Source: Pedobacter metabolipauper (GTDB taxonomy: Bacteria > Bacteroidota > Bacteroidia > Sphingobacteriales > Sphingobacteriaceae). Taken from it: 64,000 bases of DNA. The notes under the pieces are model-generated. The model was not told the DNA's origin and ran no database searches. It was given only the letters and a program-made list of their open reading frames with translations. A program made the position numbers and the translations under genes. Positions within the stretch are counted from its first letter, which is position 1, and the number at the start of each line of letters is the position of its first letter. Of the stretch, positions 39,428 to 49,697 are shown one piece after another. The stretch is from positions 124,001 through 188,000 of the forward strand of contig NZ_SNYC01000003.1 in NCBI RefSeq assembly GCF_004362715.1, in the 5' to 3' direction.

Positions 39428-42031
39428 ATGTTAACAAATATTCTCGAATGGAGTGGTTTCAGTTCACTGGTTGAGGCATCTCCAATGCCTACCGCAATCT
39501 ATGAAGGACCAGATATGATCATTAAAATAGCCAATCAGGCTATGCTTGATCTTTGGGGAAAAGATGCTTCCAGCATAGGAAAACCATTAAGTGTGGCTGT
39601 TCCTGAATTGGAAAATCAGCCTTTTTTCGGGCTATTGGCAGAAGTATTAAAAACCGGTGTTACCTATCAGGCTAAAGAAGACCGTGCCGATCTGATTGTA
39701 AATGGAAAAATACAGACCTTTTATTTTACATTTACCTATAAGGCAATAAAAGATGCAGAGGGAAAGACTGTGGCGATTTTTAATACCGCTGCAGACGTTA
39801 CTGAACTGGTAAATACCCGTAAACAAATTATAGAAACGAAGGACAGGTTATCTTTTGCCCTGCAATCTGCAGAGGTTGGTACCTGGGACCTTGATCCCAT
39901 CAATAACCACGTGGTTTGGGACAACAGATGTAAGGAGCTGTTTGGGTTTTCAGGCGATACGGAGGTTTTATATGCAGACGTATTGAACTGTATCCATCCG
40001 GAAGATGAAGACCGCGTTCAGCAGGCAGTAGCAAAGGCAATTGATCCTGCCAAGACAGGTGCTTATGACATCAGATATAGAACAGTTGATCGAAACCATC
40101 AGCAGATTCGATGGGTCCATTGTAAAGGAAAAGCCTATTTTAACAAAGATAACGTCGCTTACCGTTTTGCAGGAACTGCAGTAGACATTACTGCTGAAGT
40201 GTCTGGCAGGAGACGCGAGCAGCAGCTGCTGAGCCTGGTTGATCACAATATCGATCACATGTCCATTGCAGATATGGACGGAAATCTGATTTACATGAAC
40301 AATGCAGCACGCAGGATGCTCGGGGTAGATCAGAATGCAGACATTGCTCAATATTCAGCGATAGATTTTTATACCCCTAAAGAATTGGCCAGGGTTCAGG
40401 GTGAAATTATTCATGCCATTAGTCACCAGTCAGGCTGGCAAGGGGTCATCAGTCTCAAAAACCGGTTAACGGATGATCACATTCCTTGTCAGGTAAATTA
40501 TATTTTGATTAAAGATCCTGTATCAGGAGAAGTAATCGGAAGGGGCGCCACCGCAAGAGATCTGAGGCCGGAATTAAAAGCCAAAGCAGACTTACAAAGA
40601 CTGGCCACCATTGTAGAAATAAGCGAAGATTTTTGTAATTACTGCGATATTCAGGGAAATACCATTTACCTGAATCGGGCCGGAAGTAAACTGATCGGGC
40701 TTTACAATGATGATGTACACACAAAAACGTTATACGATTACCACACCACCTCATCAAATCAGCTGATCAATGAGGTCGTTCTGGATGAATTAAAAAGATC
40801 AGGAAAATGGTCAGGACGGCTGGAACTCATTCATCAGGAAACAGGAGAGATCATACCCATTCATAAACAGATGTTTATGATCTATGAAGAGATTACCAAT
40901 GAACCGGTTGCCATTGCAGGTATTGCACGCGATCTCCGGCCTGAAATTGCCGCGCGAAGACTCATAGACGAAAAGAATGCAGAACTCAATAATCTGGTTA
41001 AGGAACTGAACTTCCTGGCAGATTCACAGCCGGCAGTGGTATGGACCAGTACCCCTGACGGGAACCTGGATTATATCAATCAGCGCTGGTCAGAACGTGG
41101 AAGCATTCCTGTAGAAGAAGCACTCGGTTCCGGATGGACAACCACCATGCACCCGGATGATGTTCCGGTAACGGTAAAGACCTGGGAGTATTCACTGGAA
41201 TCCGGAGACCCTTACCAGGCAGAGTTCCGGTTAAAGGATAAAGATGGAAACTATCGCTGGTGGCTCGTTCGGGCATTGCCTTTAAAAGATGAAGATGGTA
41301 ACGTCATCAAGTGGTATGGTTCTAATATGGATATTAGCGACCAAAAAGAACTCGAGAAACAAAAAGATAATTTCCTTGCCGTTGCCAGTCATGAATTAAA
41401 GACCCCGGTAACGAGTATTAAGGCCTATGCCCAGGTGATGGAAACACTGTTCCGCCGTTCCGGTGATACCAGAAATGCAGATCTCGTTGGTAAAATGGAT
41501 AAACAGGTAAACCGCCTGAACAGCCTGATCGGAGATTTGCTGGATGTAACCAAGATCAACAGTGGCAGAATGCAGTTTAACCACACTACATTTGATTTCA
41601 ATGAGCTGGTAGAAGAGATCTCAGAAACCATTCAGCTGACAACCCAAAAGCACATCATTCACCGGGAACTAAAATATAACCGGCCAATTACCGGTGATAA
41701 GGAACGGATCGGGCAGGTAATTGTAAATCTGCTAAGCAATGCCGTGAAGTATTCTCCGGATGCAAACCGCATTGTGGTCTATACCGAAGATCAGGGGAGC
41801 AATGTGCAGCTTTGTGTTCAGGATTTCGGAATAGGGATCAGTAAGGAAAAACAGGATAAGGTTTTTGAACAGTTCTACAGGGTTAGCGGTACCAGGGAGC
41901 ATACCTTCCCCGGACTGGGGCTCGGGCTTTATATTTCTTCAGAAATTGTAAAGCGGATGGGAGGGGAGATCTCCGTAAAATCGGTAAAAGGGAAAGGATC
42001 AACTTTTTGCTTTACCTTGCCGATAGAATAA
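39428..42031 (+). CDS. Cytoplasmic multi-PAS sensor histidine kinase
   Basis: 867 residues without membrane segments. At least five PAS domains follow each other: about 12-110 (PTAIYEGPDMIIKIANQAML), 135-265 (PAS_3 type), 275-385, 395-520 and 535-640. The kinase core has the phospho-acceptor His655 in ASHELKTPVTS, then the N box LLSNAVKYSPD, G1 DFGIGISKEKQ and G2 GLGLGLYISSEI. It senses cytoplasmic signals (redox, light or ligands; the cofactor is unknown). The single-domain response regulator 33 bases downstream is the likely partner. Confidence 0.92.
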   Translation: MLTNILEWSGFSSLVEASPMPTAIYEGPDMIIKIANQAMLDLWGKDASSIGKPLSVAVPELENQPFFGLLAEVLKTGVTYQAKEDRADLIVNGKIQTFYFTFTYKAIKDAEGKTVAIFNTAADVTELVNTRKQIIETKDRLSFALQSAEVGTWDLDPINNHVVWDNRCKELFGFSGDTEVLYADVLNCIHPEDEDRVQQAVAKAIDPAKTGAYDIRYRTVDRNHQQIRWVHCKGKAYFNKDNVAYRFAGTAVDITAEVSGRRREQQLLSLVDHNIDHMSIADMDGNLIYMNNAARRMLGVDQNADIAQYSAIDFYTPKELARVQGEIIHAISHQSGWQGVISLKNRLTDDHIPCQVNYILIKDPVSGEVIGRGATARDLRPELKAKADLQRLATIVEISEDFCNYCDIQGNTIYLNRAGSKLIGLYNDDVHTKTLYDYHTTSSNQLINEVVLDELKRSGKWSGRLELIHQETGEIIPIHKQMFMIYEEITNEPVAIAGIARDLRPEIAARRLIDEKNAELNNLVKELNFLADSQPAVVWTSTPDGNLDYINQRWSERGSIPVEEALGSGWTTTMHPDDVPVTVKTWEYSLESGDPYQAEFRLKDKDGNYRWWLVRALPLKDEDGNVIKWYGSNMDISDQKELEKQKDNFLAVASHELKTPVTSIKAYAQVMETLFRRSGDTRNADLVGKMDKQVNRLNSLIGDLLDVTKINSGRMQFNHTTFDFNELVEEISETIQLTTQKHIIHRELKYNRPITGDKERIGQVIVNLLSNAVKYSPDANRIVVYTEDQGSNVQLCVQDFGIGISKEKQDKVFEQFYRVSGTREHTFPGLGLGLYISSEIVKRMGGEISVKSVKGKGSTFCFTLPIE

Positions 42032-42064
42032 TTTAGTGCCTAAAAAGACATCTTAAGAATAGAA

Positions 42065-42430
42065 ATGGCCAACGAGATAAAAAAAATATTTATAGCTGAT
42101 GATGATGAAGCCATTGTGGACGCTACCGTGATGATGCTGGAAGTGATGGGCTATGAGGTAAAATATACATTTAATGGGGCAACAGTTACCGAAGCCATTA
42201 ACGATAGGCCAGACCTGGTGCTGCTTGATATATGGATGTCTGGAATAGACGGGAGGGATATCTGTAAACAGATCAAAGCCAACCCGAAAACCAGCCAGAT
42301 TCCGGTGATCATGGTATCTGCAAGTCGTGATATTGCCCAATCTGCCCTTGATGCTGGTGCAGATGGATTTTTAGAAAAACCATTTGAAATGGATGCGCTG
42401 ATCAATAAGATCGAATCGCTGCTTACTTAA
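42065..42430 (+). CDS. Single-domain response regulator
   Basis: 121 residues, a stand-alone receiver domain: acidic pocket DDD at 12-14, phospho-acceptor Asp55 in LVLLDIWMSG, Thr/Ser in MVSASRD and Lys in FLEKPFEM. With no output domain it acts by protein contacts or as a phosphate sink. It follows the histidine kinase by 33 bases and overlaps the convergent HTCS gene by eight bases at their 3' ends. Confidence 0.9.
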   Translation: MANEIKKIFIADDDEAIVDATVMMLEVMGYEVKYTFNGATVTEAINDRPDLVLLDIWMSGIDGRDICKQIKANPKTSQIPVIMVSASRDIAQSALDAGADGFLEKPFEMDALINKIESLLT

Positions 42431-45400
42431 TATCCTGCATAAACTGGGTTGGCGTTTTGCCAAATTCCTTCTTAAATGCCTTGGTGAAATAGGATTGTGT
42501 CTGGATGCCGATCCGGTACATGACCTCCGTGAGCAGTACATCTTCCTGCGTCATGATCTCAATCGCTTTTCTAAGCCGTATAGAACGGATAAATTCACCA
42601 ATGGACTGACCGGTTATGGTCTTGATCTTTTGATAAAGCTTGGTTCTGCTCATCCCAATCTCCGTGCATAAATATTCAATATCCAAATCCGGGTTGATCA
42701 GCTGATCGTCAATAATGCGCAGCAGTTTACTCATAAAATCCCGGTCCCTGGAAGAATGTACCAGGTCGATCAGTTCGGTCCGGTGGTCTTTAGAATAATG
42801 GTCTTTAAGCTTTTGCCGCTGCTCAAATATATTCTTAATCGTAATCAGCAGCAGGTTGATGTTAATTGGTTTGGTAAAATAAAGGTCGGCACCAGATTCT
42901 ATACCTTCAATTTCTGCTTCTATGCCATTTTTAGCGGTGAGCATCAGGAAAGGGATGTGGCTGGTCTCCAGGTCTTCTTTCAAGAGTTTACAAAACTGGG
43001 TACCCGTCATTCCAGGCATCATGATGTCACTGATCACCAGGTCAGGAAATTCCTCTTTCGCCTTATTTAAACCGGAAAATCCATCTTCTGCTTCTGAAAT
43101 GTGATAAGCAGGACTCAGCGTATCTTTTAGAAAAGAGCGGAGTTCCTCATTATCGTCCACAATTAAGATATGCCTGGTGGTTGCAGCTTCAGTACTGATG
43201 GCTGCATTTTCAGCAATAGGAATAGGGTCAGATTTGTAGCTGATGCTTTCCAGGCGCGTCCCGCCCTGTTCACTGCTTTGTCCCCAGAGTTCATCCCTGC
43301 TGTAATCGTATTTACTGCAGGGTAAGCCAATGATGATTTCGGTTCCCTGGTGTTTCTCACTTGAAACCAGGATCATCCCTTTATGCAGCATGGTCAGGCT
43401 TTTTACAAAAGCCAGGCCCACACCAGAGCCCAGATGTGATTCGGTAATTCTATAGTAGCGTTCAAAGAGATGGTGGATCGAATCTTTAGAGATCCCTATT
43501 CCGGTGTCGGCCACCCGGATGTATACCTGTTTCTGAGCGGTATAGTTACTTTTAATATGCAGCTGGTTTTCAAAGCAAGGGCTAAAGTTATCGAGGGATG
43601 TTAAGATCTCCAGCGTAACCTCACCACCGGGTTTGGTATATTTTAACGAATTGTTGATCAGGTTTAAAATGATCTTTTCAATCACATGCCTGTCAAACCA
43701 GGTATCAGTATCCGGCAATCCGGTTTTTTTAACGGTAAAGGTGATGTCTTTTTCAAGCGCCATTTCGTTAAACTCTTCGGCCACCTCATCAATGAACAGG
43801 TTGATGTTTCCCTGGATCACTTTGAGCTTAAGTGCGCCAGACTCGATCTTTCTAAAGTCCATCAACTCATTGATCAGGCTTAACAAACGGTTGGCATTGC
43901 GGTATATGGTACGGTAGTAATTTTGAAAGGCAGCCTTAGAATCTTCTTTTAAAAGCCGGTCAATCGGCCCCAGGATCAAAGAGAGCGGGGTTCGGAATTC
44001 ATGAGAGATATTGGTAAAGAACTGCAGCTGGATCTGGTGCATCTCTTCCCTTTTCCGTTCTTCCAGTTCCCTGATCTCCAGTTTCCGCTTAAAGCTGAGC
44101 AGTACATAGGTAATTAGCAACAGAACAGCAACAATAAGCGTCCTAAACCACCAGGTAGACCAAAAAGGCGGCGATATCACAATCTGAACAGACGTGCCTG
44201 CAGCATTCCAGTTGTTGTCATTATTAGAAGCCTTTACCTTAAACGTATAGGTTCCTGGATCCAGATTGGTATAAAAGGCTTTTTTAGCACTTCCAGCATA
44301 ACTCCAGTCCTTGTCAAAGCCTTCCAGCTTGTAAATGTATTTGTTGTTTTCAGGAGCCGTATAATTTAATCCCGCAAAGCTGAAAGAAAAGGTAGACTGG
44401 GTATGGGAGAGCTCGATCTTCTTCGTAAAGCTAATGTCCTGGTCTAACGGAGAATCTTTAGTTCCGGGAACGATCTTATTGTTAAAGATTTGAAATTCCG
44501 TAAGGTAAACCGGCGGAATGAACCTGTTGATCTTAATGTCATTGGGGAAAAAGGAATTAAATCCATTTACCCCGCCAAAAAATAGTTCACCATTCCTTGC
44601 CTTTAAGCAGGCATTGGCTTCAAATTCTAAGCCCTGCAGGCCATCAGCAGTATTGTACTTATGGAAACTTAAATTTTCAGGGTTAAACTTGGTGAGCCCC
44701 CTGGATGTAGAGATCCAGAAGTTTCCATGGGCATCTTCAGCAATCCCCTTGATAAATTCGGTGGCAAGGCCAGCTTTGGTTGTGTAAACAGAGAAGGTCT
44801 TTTTAATTGGGTTAAACAGGTACAATCCATTTTGACCTATCCACAGCCGGTTTTTGCTGTCCGTAAATATCACCCGCAAATCCGGTTTCTTCTCCTCATT
44901 TAAAAAGTAGTGCGAAAAAACTTTGGTTCGCAAATTATAACAATTTAATCCACCATCATCCGTACCGATCCAAAGGTTCTGGTCATCATCTTCCTGTATA
45001 GATATAATGTTATTCCCAATCAATTTGCTGCGGTTTGACCCGTATCTGAGCCTGGTAAACGTATTTGTCTTCCTGTTGAACAGGTTTAATCCGCCATAGT
45101 AGGTGCCAATCCATAAATTGCCCTGGCTATCTTCATAGGTTTTCTGAACAAAATCGGATGAGATAGACCCGGGATTGACCGAATTGTACAAAAACCGGGT
45201 AAACGTAGCCGATTGCCTGTTGAATAAGTTCAACCCGCCAGCCCAGGTACCTACCCAAATATTTTGATCGCTATCCTCCATAATATCAAGAACGGCATCA
45301 GATCCAAGACTTTTTGGGTTAAAAGGGTCGTTCCGGTAATGCGTAAACCTGTTGGTAGTCCGGTTTAAAAGATTTAATCCGCCGCCATCCGTACCAATCC

Positions 45401-46517
45401 ATAGATTGCCATTCCTGTCTTCATGAAAAGCTTTAACATCATTATAACTGAGGCTGTTTTTACTGGGCTCCTGCTGTACCAGTTTAAATTTTTCAGAATC
45501 CGGACTGTATAAGTTTATGCCGCCGCGGTGGGTTCCGATCCAGAGATTGCCCTGCCTGTCTTCAAATATGGCAGACACCGTTCGCTGTGACAGGCTGGTA
45601 GGATTACCAGGCTCATTCTGATAATTGTGAAAAGCCGATAGCTGCGGTTTAAAGATGTCAAGGCCACCGTTAATGCCGCCAATCCAGATGTTGTTCTTTT
45701 TGTCTATAATGATAGACCGTACCAAATCACTTCCGAGGCTGTTGCTGTTCTTCTCCTCACGTCTGTAATTCTTGATCTGTCCGCTTCGCGGATTAAAAAA
45801 TACCAATCCTTTCTCTTCTGTACCCAGCCATAAATTCCCGTCAGGAGATTCTGCGATTACGCGGATCACATATTTTTTAAGTGCCGGAATGCTGCTGAAT
45901 ACAGCATTTTTAAGATCCAGTCTGTTTAATCCGCTGTCTGAGGCAATCCATATATTCCCTGATTTGTCGGTATGAATATCATTGACATGATTGTCGTTGA
46001 TGCCTGATGGCTTAGCCGTACGTTTGTAATGCTTAAAATTTCCGGTCTTTAGATCTAAAAGATCCAGGCCGCCGCCATAGGTGCCAATCCAAAGTCCGGT
46101 TTTACCTTCTTCTATAGAAGTGACGGTATTATTGCTTAACGACTGTGCTGATTGATGTTTTGATTTATAACGGATAAAGTTGTTGGTTTCCGGATTAAAC
46201 CGGTTAAGGCCATTGGAAGTTCCGATCCAGAGCGTCTTGTCTTTATCTTCATAGATACAGCGGATGTAGTTATCGGTTAAGCTCGCAGTATCTTTTGTAT
46301 TCTTATAAACGGTGATCTGGTTGCCGTCATATTTGTTCAGTCCGTCCCGTGTACCAAACCAAATGAAACCCCGGTAGTCCTGAAAGATGCATTCAATGGT
46401 ACTGTTCGATAAACCATCTGCTATGCCTATATGTTTAAATTTTAAATTTTGGGCATAGAGCGTACCACAGATCAGGCAAAGAAAAAAGAAGATCAAGCAT
46501 TTAAAAAAAGAAGCCAT
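42423..46517 (-). CDS. Hybrid two-component system sensor-regulator (HTCS) of the galactan PUL
   Basis: 1364 residues. A signal peptide is followed by about 14 Reg_prop propeller repeats (SIEEGKTGLWIGTYGGGLDL type, residues 25-700), a Y_Y_Y domain (about 735-790), one membrane segment (WWFRTLIVAVLLLITYVLLS), the histidine kinase core with His839 in SHEFRTP, an ATPase domain, a receiver domain with Asp1164 in ISDIMMPGM and a C-terminal AraC helix-turn-helix. The periplasmic propeller binds an oligosaccharide, and the whole chain acts as sensor and transcription factor. It is divergent from susC, with a direct repeat in between that may be its site. The ligand is inferred to be a galacto-oligosaccharide. 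Confidence 0.94.
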   Translation of the reverse strand: MASFFKCLIFFFLCLICGTLYAQNLKFKHIGIADGLSNSTIECIFQDYRGFIWFGTRDGLNKYDGNQITVYKNTKDTASLTDNYIRCIYEDKDKTLWIGTSNGLNRFNPETNNFIRYKSKHQSAQSLSNNTVTSIEEGKTGLWIGTYGGGLDLLDLKTGNFKHYKRTAKPSGINDNHVNDIHTDKSGNIWIASDSGLNRLDLKNAVFSSIPALKKYVIRVIAESPDGNLWLGTEEKGLVFFNPRSGQIKNYRREEKNSNSLGSDLVRSIIIDKKNNIWIGGINGGLDIFKPQLSAFHNYQNEPGNPTSLSQRTVSAIFEDRQGNLWIGTHRGGINLYSPDSEKFKLVQQEPSKNSLSYNDVKAFHEDRNGNLWIGTDGGGLNLLNRTTNRFTHYRNDPFNPKSLGSDAVLDIMEDSDQNIWVGTWAGGLNLFNRQSATFTRFLYNSVNPGSISSDFVQKTYEDSQGNLWIGTYYGGLNLFNRKTNTFTRLRYGSNRSKLIGNNIISIQEDDDQNLWIGTDDGGLNCYNLRTKVFSHYFLNEEKKPDLRVIFTDSKNRLWIGQNGLYLFNPIKKTFSVYTTKAGLATEFIKGIAEDAHGNFWISTSRGLTKFNPENLSFHKYNTADGLQGLEFEANACLKARNGELFFGGVNGFNSFFPNDIKINRFIPPVYLTEFQIFNNKIVPGTKDSPLDQDISFTKKIELSHTQSTFSFSFAGLNYTAPENNKYIYKLEGFDKDWSYAGSAKKAFYTNLDPGTYTFKVKASNNDNNWNAAGTSVQIVISPPFWSTWWFRTLIVAVLLLITYVLLSFKRKLEIRELEERKREEMHQIQLQFFTNISHEFRTPLSLILGPIDRLLKEDSKAAFQNYYRTIYRNANRLLSLINELMDFRKIESGALKLKVIQGNINLFIDEVAEEFNEMALEKDITFTVKKTGLPDTDTWFDRHVIEKIILNLINNSLKYTKPGGEVTLEILTSLDNFSPCFENQLHIKSNYTAQKQVYIRVADTGIGISKDSIHHLFERYYRITESHLGSGVGLAFVKSLTMLHKGMILVSSEKHQGTEIIIGLPCSKYDYSRDELWGQSSEQGGTRLESISYKSDPIPIAENAAISTEAATTRHILIVDDNEELRSFLKDTLSPAYHISEAEDGFSGLNKAKEEFPDLVISDIMMPGMTGTQFCKLLKEDLETSHIPFLMLTAKNGIEAEIEGIESGADLYFTKPININLLLITIKNIFEQRQKLKDHYSKDHRTELIDLVHSSRDRDFMSKLLRIIDDQLINPDLDIEYLCTEIGMSRTKLYQKIKTITGQSIGEFIRSIRLRKAIEIMTQEDVLLTEVMYRIGIQTQSYFTKAFKKEFGKTPTQFMQDIK

Positions 46518-46614
46518 TTGGTCAGAAAAGGGTAGTCGGTTTATTTCATAAAGTTAGGAGAAATTACGAGTTTAATGTAGGTTTAGCGATGTTTAATTCA
46601 ATATAGACGATTAT

Positions 46615-46652
46615 TATGTCGATTAGAACAAAATTTATGTACGATAGAACAA
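46615..46652. promoter_or_regulatory. Direct repeat upstream of susC, candidate HTCS site
   Basis: TATGTCGATTAGAACAA (46615-46631) and TATGTACGATAGAACAA (46636-46652) repeat with 21 bases spacing, two helical turns. A -7-like TTCATTTG follows at 46674-46681, so the second repeat would overlap the -33 region. This suits an AraC-type activator. Confidence 0.55.
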
Positions 46653-46711
46653 GTAAAAAAGCCGGATAAACTTTTCATTTGTACCAGTAAAAAAACCTAA
46701 CCAAATATTGT

Positions 46712-49693
46712 ATGCACAATTTTACTTTTTATGTTAAGCTCAATGTATCCGTATTGATGCTCTTTCTTTTTACTGCACTAAACGGATATGCACAACAGCC
46801 GGTAACCATTACCGGAACGGTTAGATCTGCATCAGACAATTTAGGTCTTCCGGGAGTTAGTGTCATGTTAAAAGGAACTTCTACCGGTGTAGTTACTGAT
46901 CCAAACGGGAAATTTACCCTTCGGATCCCTGGTAATACCGGCATCCTCGAATTTACCTCCATAGGCTATAAGAAACAAGAAGTCAGCATTTCAGACTCAA
47001 AGAACCTGAACATCCTGCTGGTTGAAGATGCTGCCGCACTAAATGAAGTAGTGGTGGTGGGCTACGGAACCACACGGAAACAGGATCTTACCGGGTCTGT
47101 AGCAGTAGTGTCTGCAAAAGATTTCCAGAAAGGAAGTATCACCACACCGGAGCAAATGCTTTCCGGAAAGGTTTCGGGGGTATCCATTACCTCAAACAGC
47201 GGACAGCCGGGAAGCGGTAGTACCATTCGCATCCGTGGCGGTTCTTCTTTAAGCGCCAGCAATGACCCCTTAATTGTAATTGATGGGGTACTGCTGGAAA
47301 ACAGCGCGGTAGGTGGTGCATCCAATCCGTTAAGCTTTATCAATCCAAATGATATTGAATCATTTACCGTATTGAAGGATGCATCTGCAGCAGCAATCTA
47401 TGGGGCACGGGCATCCAATGGTGTAATCATTGTAACCACTAAGAAGGGGATTAGCGGAGATCTGAAGGTAGGCTTCAGTTCGGTAAATTCACTGACCAAA
47501 TTAACCAGCAAAGTAGATGTGCTGAGTTCAGCGCAATTAAGGGAAATTGTAAATGCCAATGGAACCACAGCACAAAAGGATATGCTTGGTGCCTTTGATA
47601 CCGATTGGCAAGATATCATTTATCAGGATGGTATGGCCTCAGACAATAACCTGAGCATTAGCGGCGGTATTAAGAACTTTCCATACCGCTTGTCACTGGG
47701 CTATCAAAATCAAACCGGGGTATTGAGAACAGATATGCTGGAGAAAACTTCAGCCGCATTTGTATTGAACCCTGCGTTCTTTGACAATCATTTAAAACTT
47801 TCCATTAACCTGAAAGGGAGTATGCAGAAAACCAGGTTTGCCAACCAGGCTGCAATAGGAGGAGCGGTAAGCTTCGATCCTACACAAGCAGTATACACCA
47901 ACCGGGAAGATTATAATGGGTATTGGGAATGGCTGGATCCGTCAACTCCCAGCGGACTGGTAAACCTGGTTGGAAGAAATCCACTGGGCTTATTGGAACA
48001 GCGTGCAGACCGGTCAAAACCTTACCGCAGCATCGGTAATGTCCAGCTGGATTATAAATTTCATTTCTTACCAGACCTGCATGCCAACCTGAATTTAGGA
48101 TATGATGTAGCATCCGGTAAAGGAACTGTATTTGTAGATCAGAATGCTGCAGAACTGATCAACAGACTGGGTGTTAACAATCAGTACAAGCAAAACCGGA
48201 TGAATACGCTTGCCGATTTCTATCTGAACTATATTAAGGAAATAAAGTCCATTAAAAGCAGGATAGATGTTACTGCTGGTTATTCATACAACGATTACCT
48301 GACCAAATTTTATAATTTCGCAGACTTTGATGCCAATGGCACTAAGATTGCCGGAACAGATCCCGACTTTCCTTTTAATAAACCACAAAACAGGCTCATC
48401 TCTTATTTTAGCCGGTTAAACTATAGCTTTGATGAGCGTTTTCTGCTTACCGCAACTTTAAGACGCGACGGATCGTCAAGGTTTGGGCCTGATTATAAAA
48501 ATGGGTACTTCCCATCAGTGGCCCTGGCCTGGACCGTGAACAATGAGGGTTTCCTTAAAGAGAATAAAACGATTTCAGCACTTAAAATCCGCGCCAGTTA
48601 TGGGATTACCGGGCAGCAGGACGGTATCGATAATTATGGTTACCTGTCTACCTATGGCTTAAGTACGCCAAATGCTTCGTACCAGTTTGGAGATACCTTT
48701 TACCAGATGTACCGCCCTAGTGCCTACATTCCGGATATTAAATGGGAAGAAACCGCGACCACCAATATCGGTGTAGATGTTGGCTTTCTGGATAACCGCA
48801 TTACCGGTAGCCTGGACTGGTATTACCGCAAAACAAGCGACTTGCTAAACCGGGTACCACAACCGGCAGGAACAAATTTCAATGCATCTGCAATTGTCAA
48901 TGTGGGCGATATGCTGAATGAAGGACTGGAGATGACCGTAAATTTTAATCCGATTAAAAGATCAGACTTTAACTGGGATTTCAGCCTGAATGCAACCTAT
49001 AATAAAAATACCATTACCAATCTAACGATCATTCCGAATGATCCGAATTACAAAGGGTTTCCTAGCGGAACCATTGCAGGGGGAGTAGGCGGACAAAATG
49101 CATTTATCAATGCAGTTGGCGGACCCAAAAGTACATTTAACCTGTTTCAGCAAGTTTATGATGCGGCAGGGAATCCCATTGAAGGGGTTTACGTAGACCT
49201 GAACGGGGATGGCGTGATCAGTGAAAATGATTTTACAAAAGGAAAATCTGCTGATCCCAAGGTATTCCTTGGGTTTAGCAATAACCTGAGCTATAAAAAA
49301 TGGAACCTTAGTTTTACCATTCGTGCCAACCTCGGTAACTATGTATACAACAACTCCTTTAGCCAGCGTGGTAACTTAACGCAGATCTTAGGTACGGCAA
49401 CGCTGCTCAATGCATCTCCCAACTACCTGGTAACCAATTTTAAGGGACAGCAGTTGTTGAGTGATTATTATGTGGAAAATGCATCTTTCGTAAGGATGGA
49501 TAACATTAACCTGGGCTATACATTCGGTAACATTTTCAAAAACAAAGGAAATTTACAGTTGAATGCAAGTTTTCAAAATGTATTCGTGATCACCAAATAC
49601 AAAGGACTTGATCCGGAAGTAACATCAGGAGTAGACAATAATCTTTATCCAAGACCCCGGGTATTTTCTTTGGGCTTAAACCTTAACTATTAA
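46712..49693 (+). CDS. SusC/RagA-type TonB-linked outer membrane protein
   Basis: 993 residues. Signal peptide (VSVLMLFLFTALNGYAQQ, cut near 28), a carboxypeptidase-regulatory-like domain (ITGTVRSASDNLGLPGVSVM), the TonB-box region LNEVVVVGYGT, a plug with GSTIRIRGGSSLSASNDPLI and AIYGARASNGVIIVTTK, then the barrel. It imports oligosaccharides through the outer membrane using TonB energy, with SusD as the lid. It is the first gene of the PUL operon. No STN domain, so not linked to an ECF sigma factor but to the HTCS. Confidence 0.95.
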   Translation: MHNFTFYVKLNVSVLMLFLFTALNGYAQQPVTITGTVRSASDNLGLPGVSVMLKGTSTGVVTDPNGKFTLRIPGNTGILEFTSIGYKKQEVSISDSKNLNILLVEDAAALNEVVVVGYGTTRKQDLTGSVAVVSAKDFQKGSITTPEQMLSGKVSGVSITSNSGQPGSGSTIRIRGGSSLSASNDPLIVIDGVLLENSAVGGASNPLSFINPNDIESFTVLKDASAAAIYGARASNGVIIVTTKKGISGDLKVGFSSVNSLTKLTSKVDVLSSAQLREIVNANGTTAQKDMLGAFDTDWQDIIYQDGMASDNNLSISGGIKNFPYRLSLGYQNQTGVLRTDMLEKTSAAFVLNPAFFDNHLKLSINLKGSMQKTRFANQAAIGGAVSFDPTQAVYTNREDYNGYWEWLDPSTPSGLVNLVGRNPLGLLEQRADRSKPYRSIGNVQLDYKFHFLPDLHANLNLGYDVASGKGTVFVDQNAAELINRLGVNNQYKQNRMNTLADFYLNYIKEIKSIKSRIDVTAGYSYNDYLTKFYNFADFDANGTKIAGTDPDFPFNKPQNRLISYFSRLNYSFDERFLLTATLRRDGSSRFGPDYKNGYFPSVALAWTVNNEGFLKENKTISALKIRASYGITGQQDGIDNYGYLSTYGLSTPNASYQFGDTFYQMYRPSAYIPDIKWEETATTNIGVDVGFLDNRITGSLDWYYRKTSDLLNRVPQPAGTNFNASAIVNVGDMLNEGLEMTVNFNPIKRSDFNWDFSLNATYNKNTITNLTIIPNDPNYKGFPSGTIAGGVGGQNAFINAVGGPKSTFNLFQQVYDAAGNPIEGVYVDLNGDGVISENDFTKGKSADPKVFLGFSNNLSYKKWNLSFTIRANLGNYVYNNSFSQRGNLTQILGTATLLNASPNYLVTNFKGQQLLSDYYVENASFVRMDNINLGYTFGNIFKNKGNLQLNASFQNVFVITKYKGLDPEVTSGVDNNLYPRPRVFSLGLNLNY

Positions 49694-49697
49694 TCCG

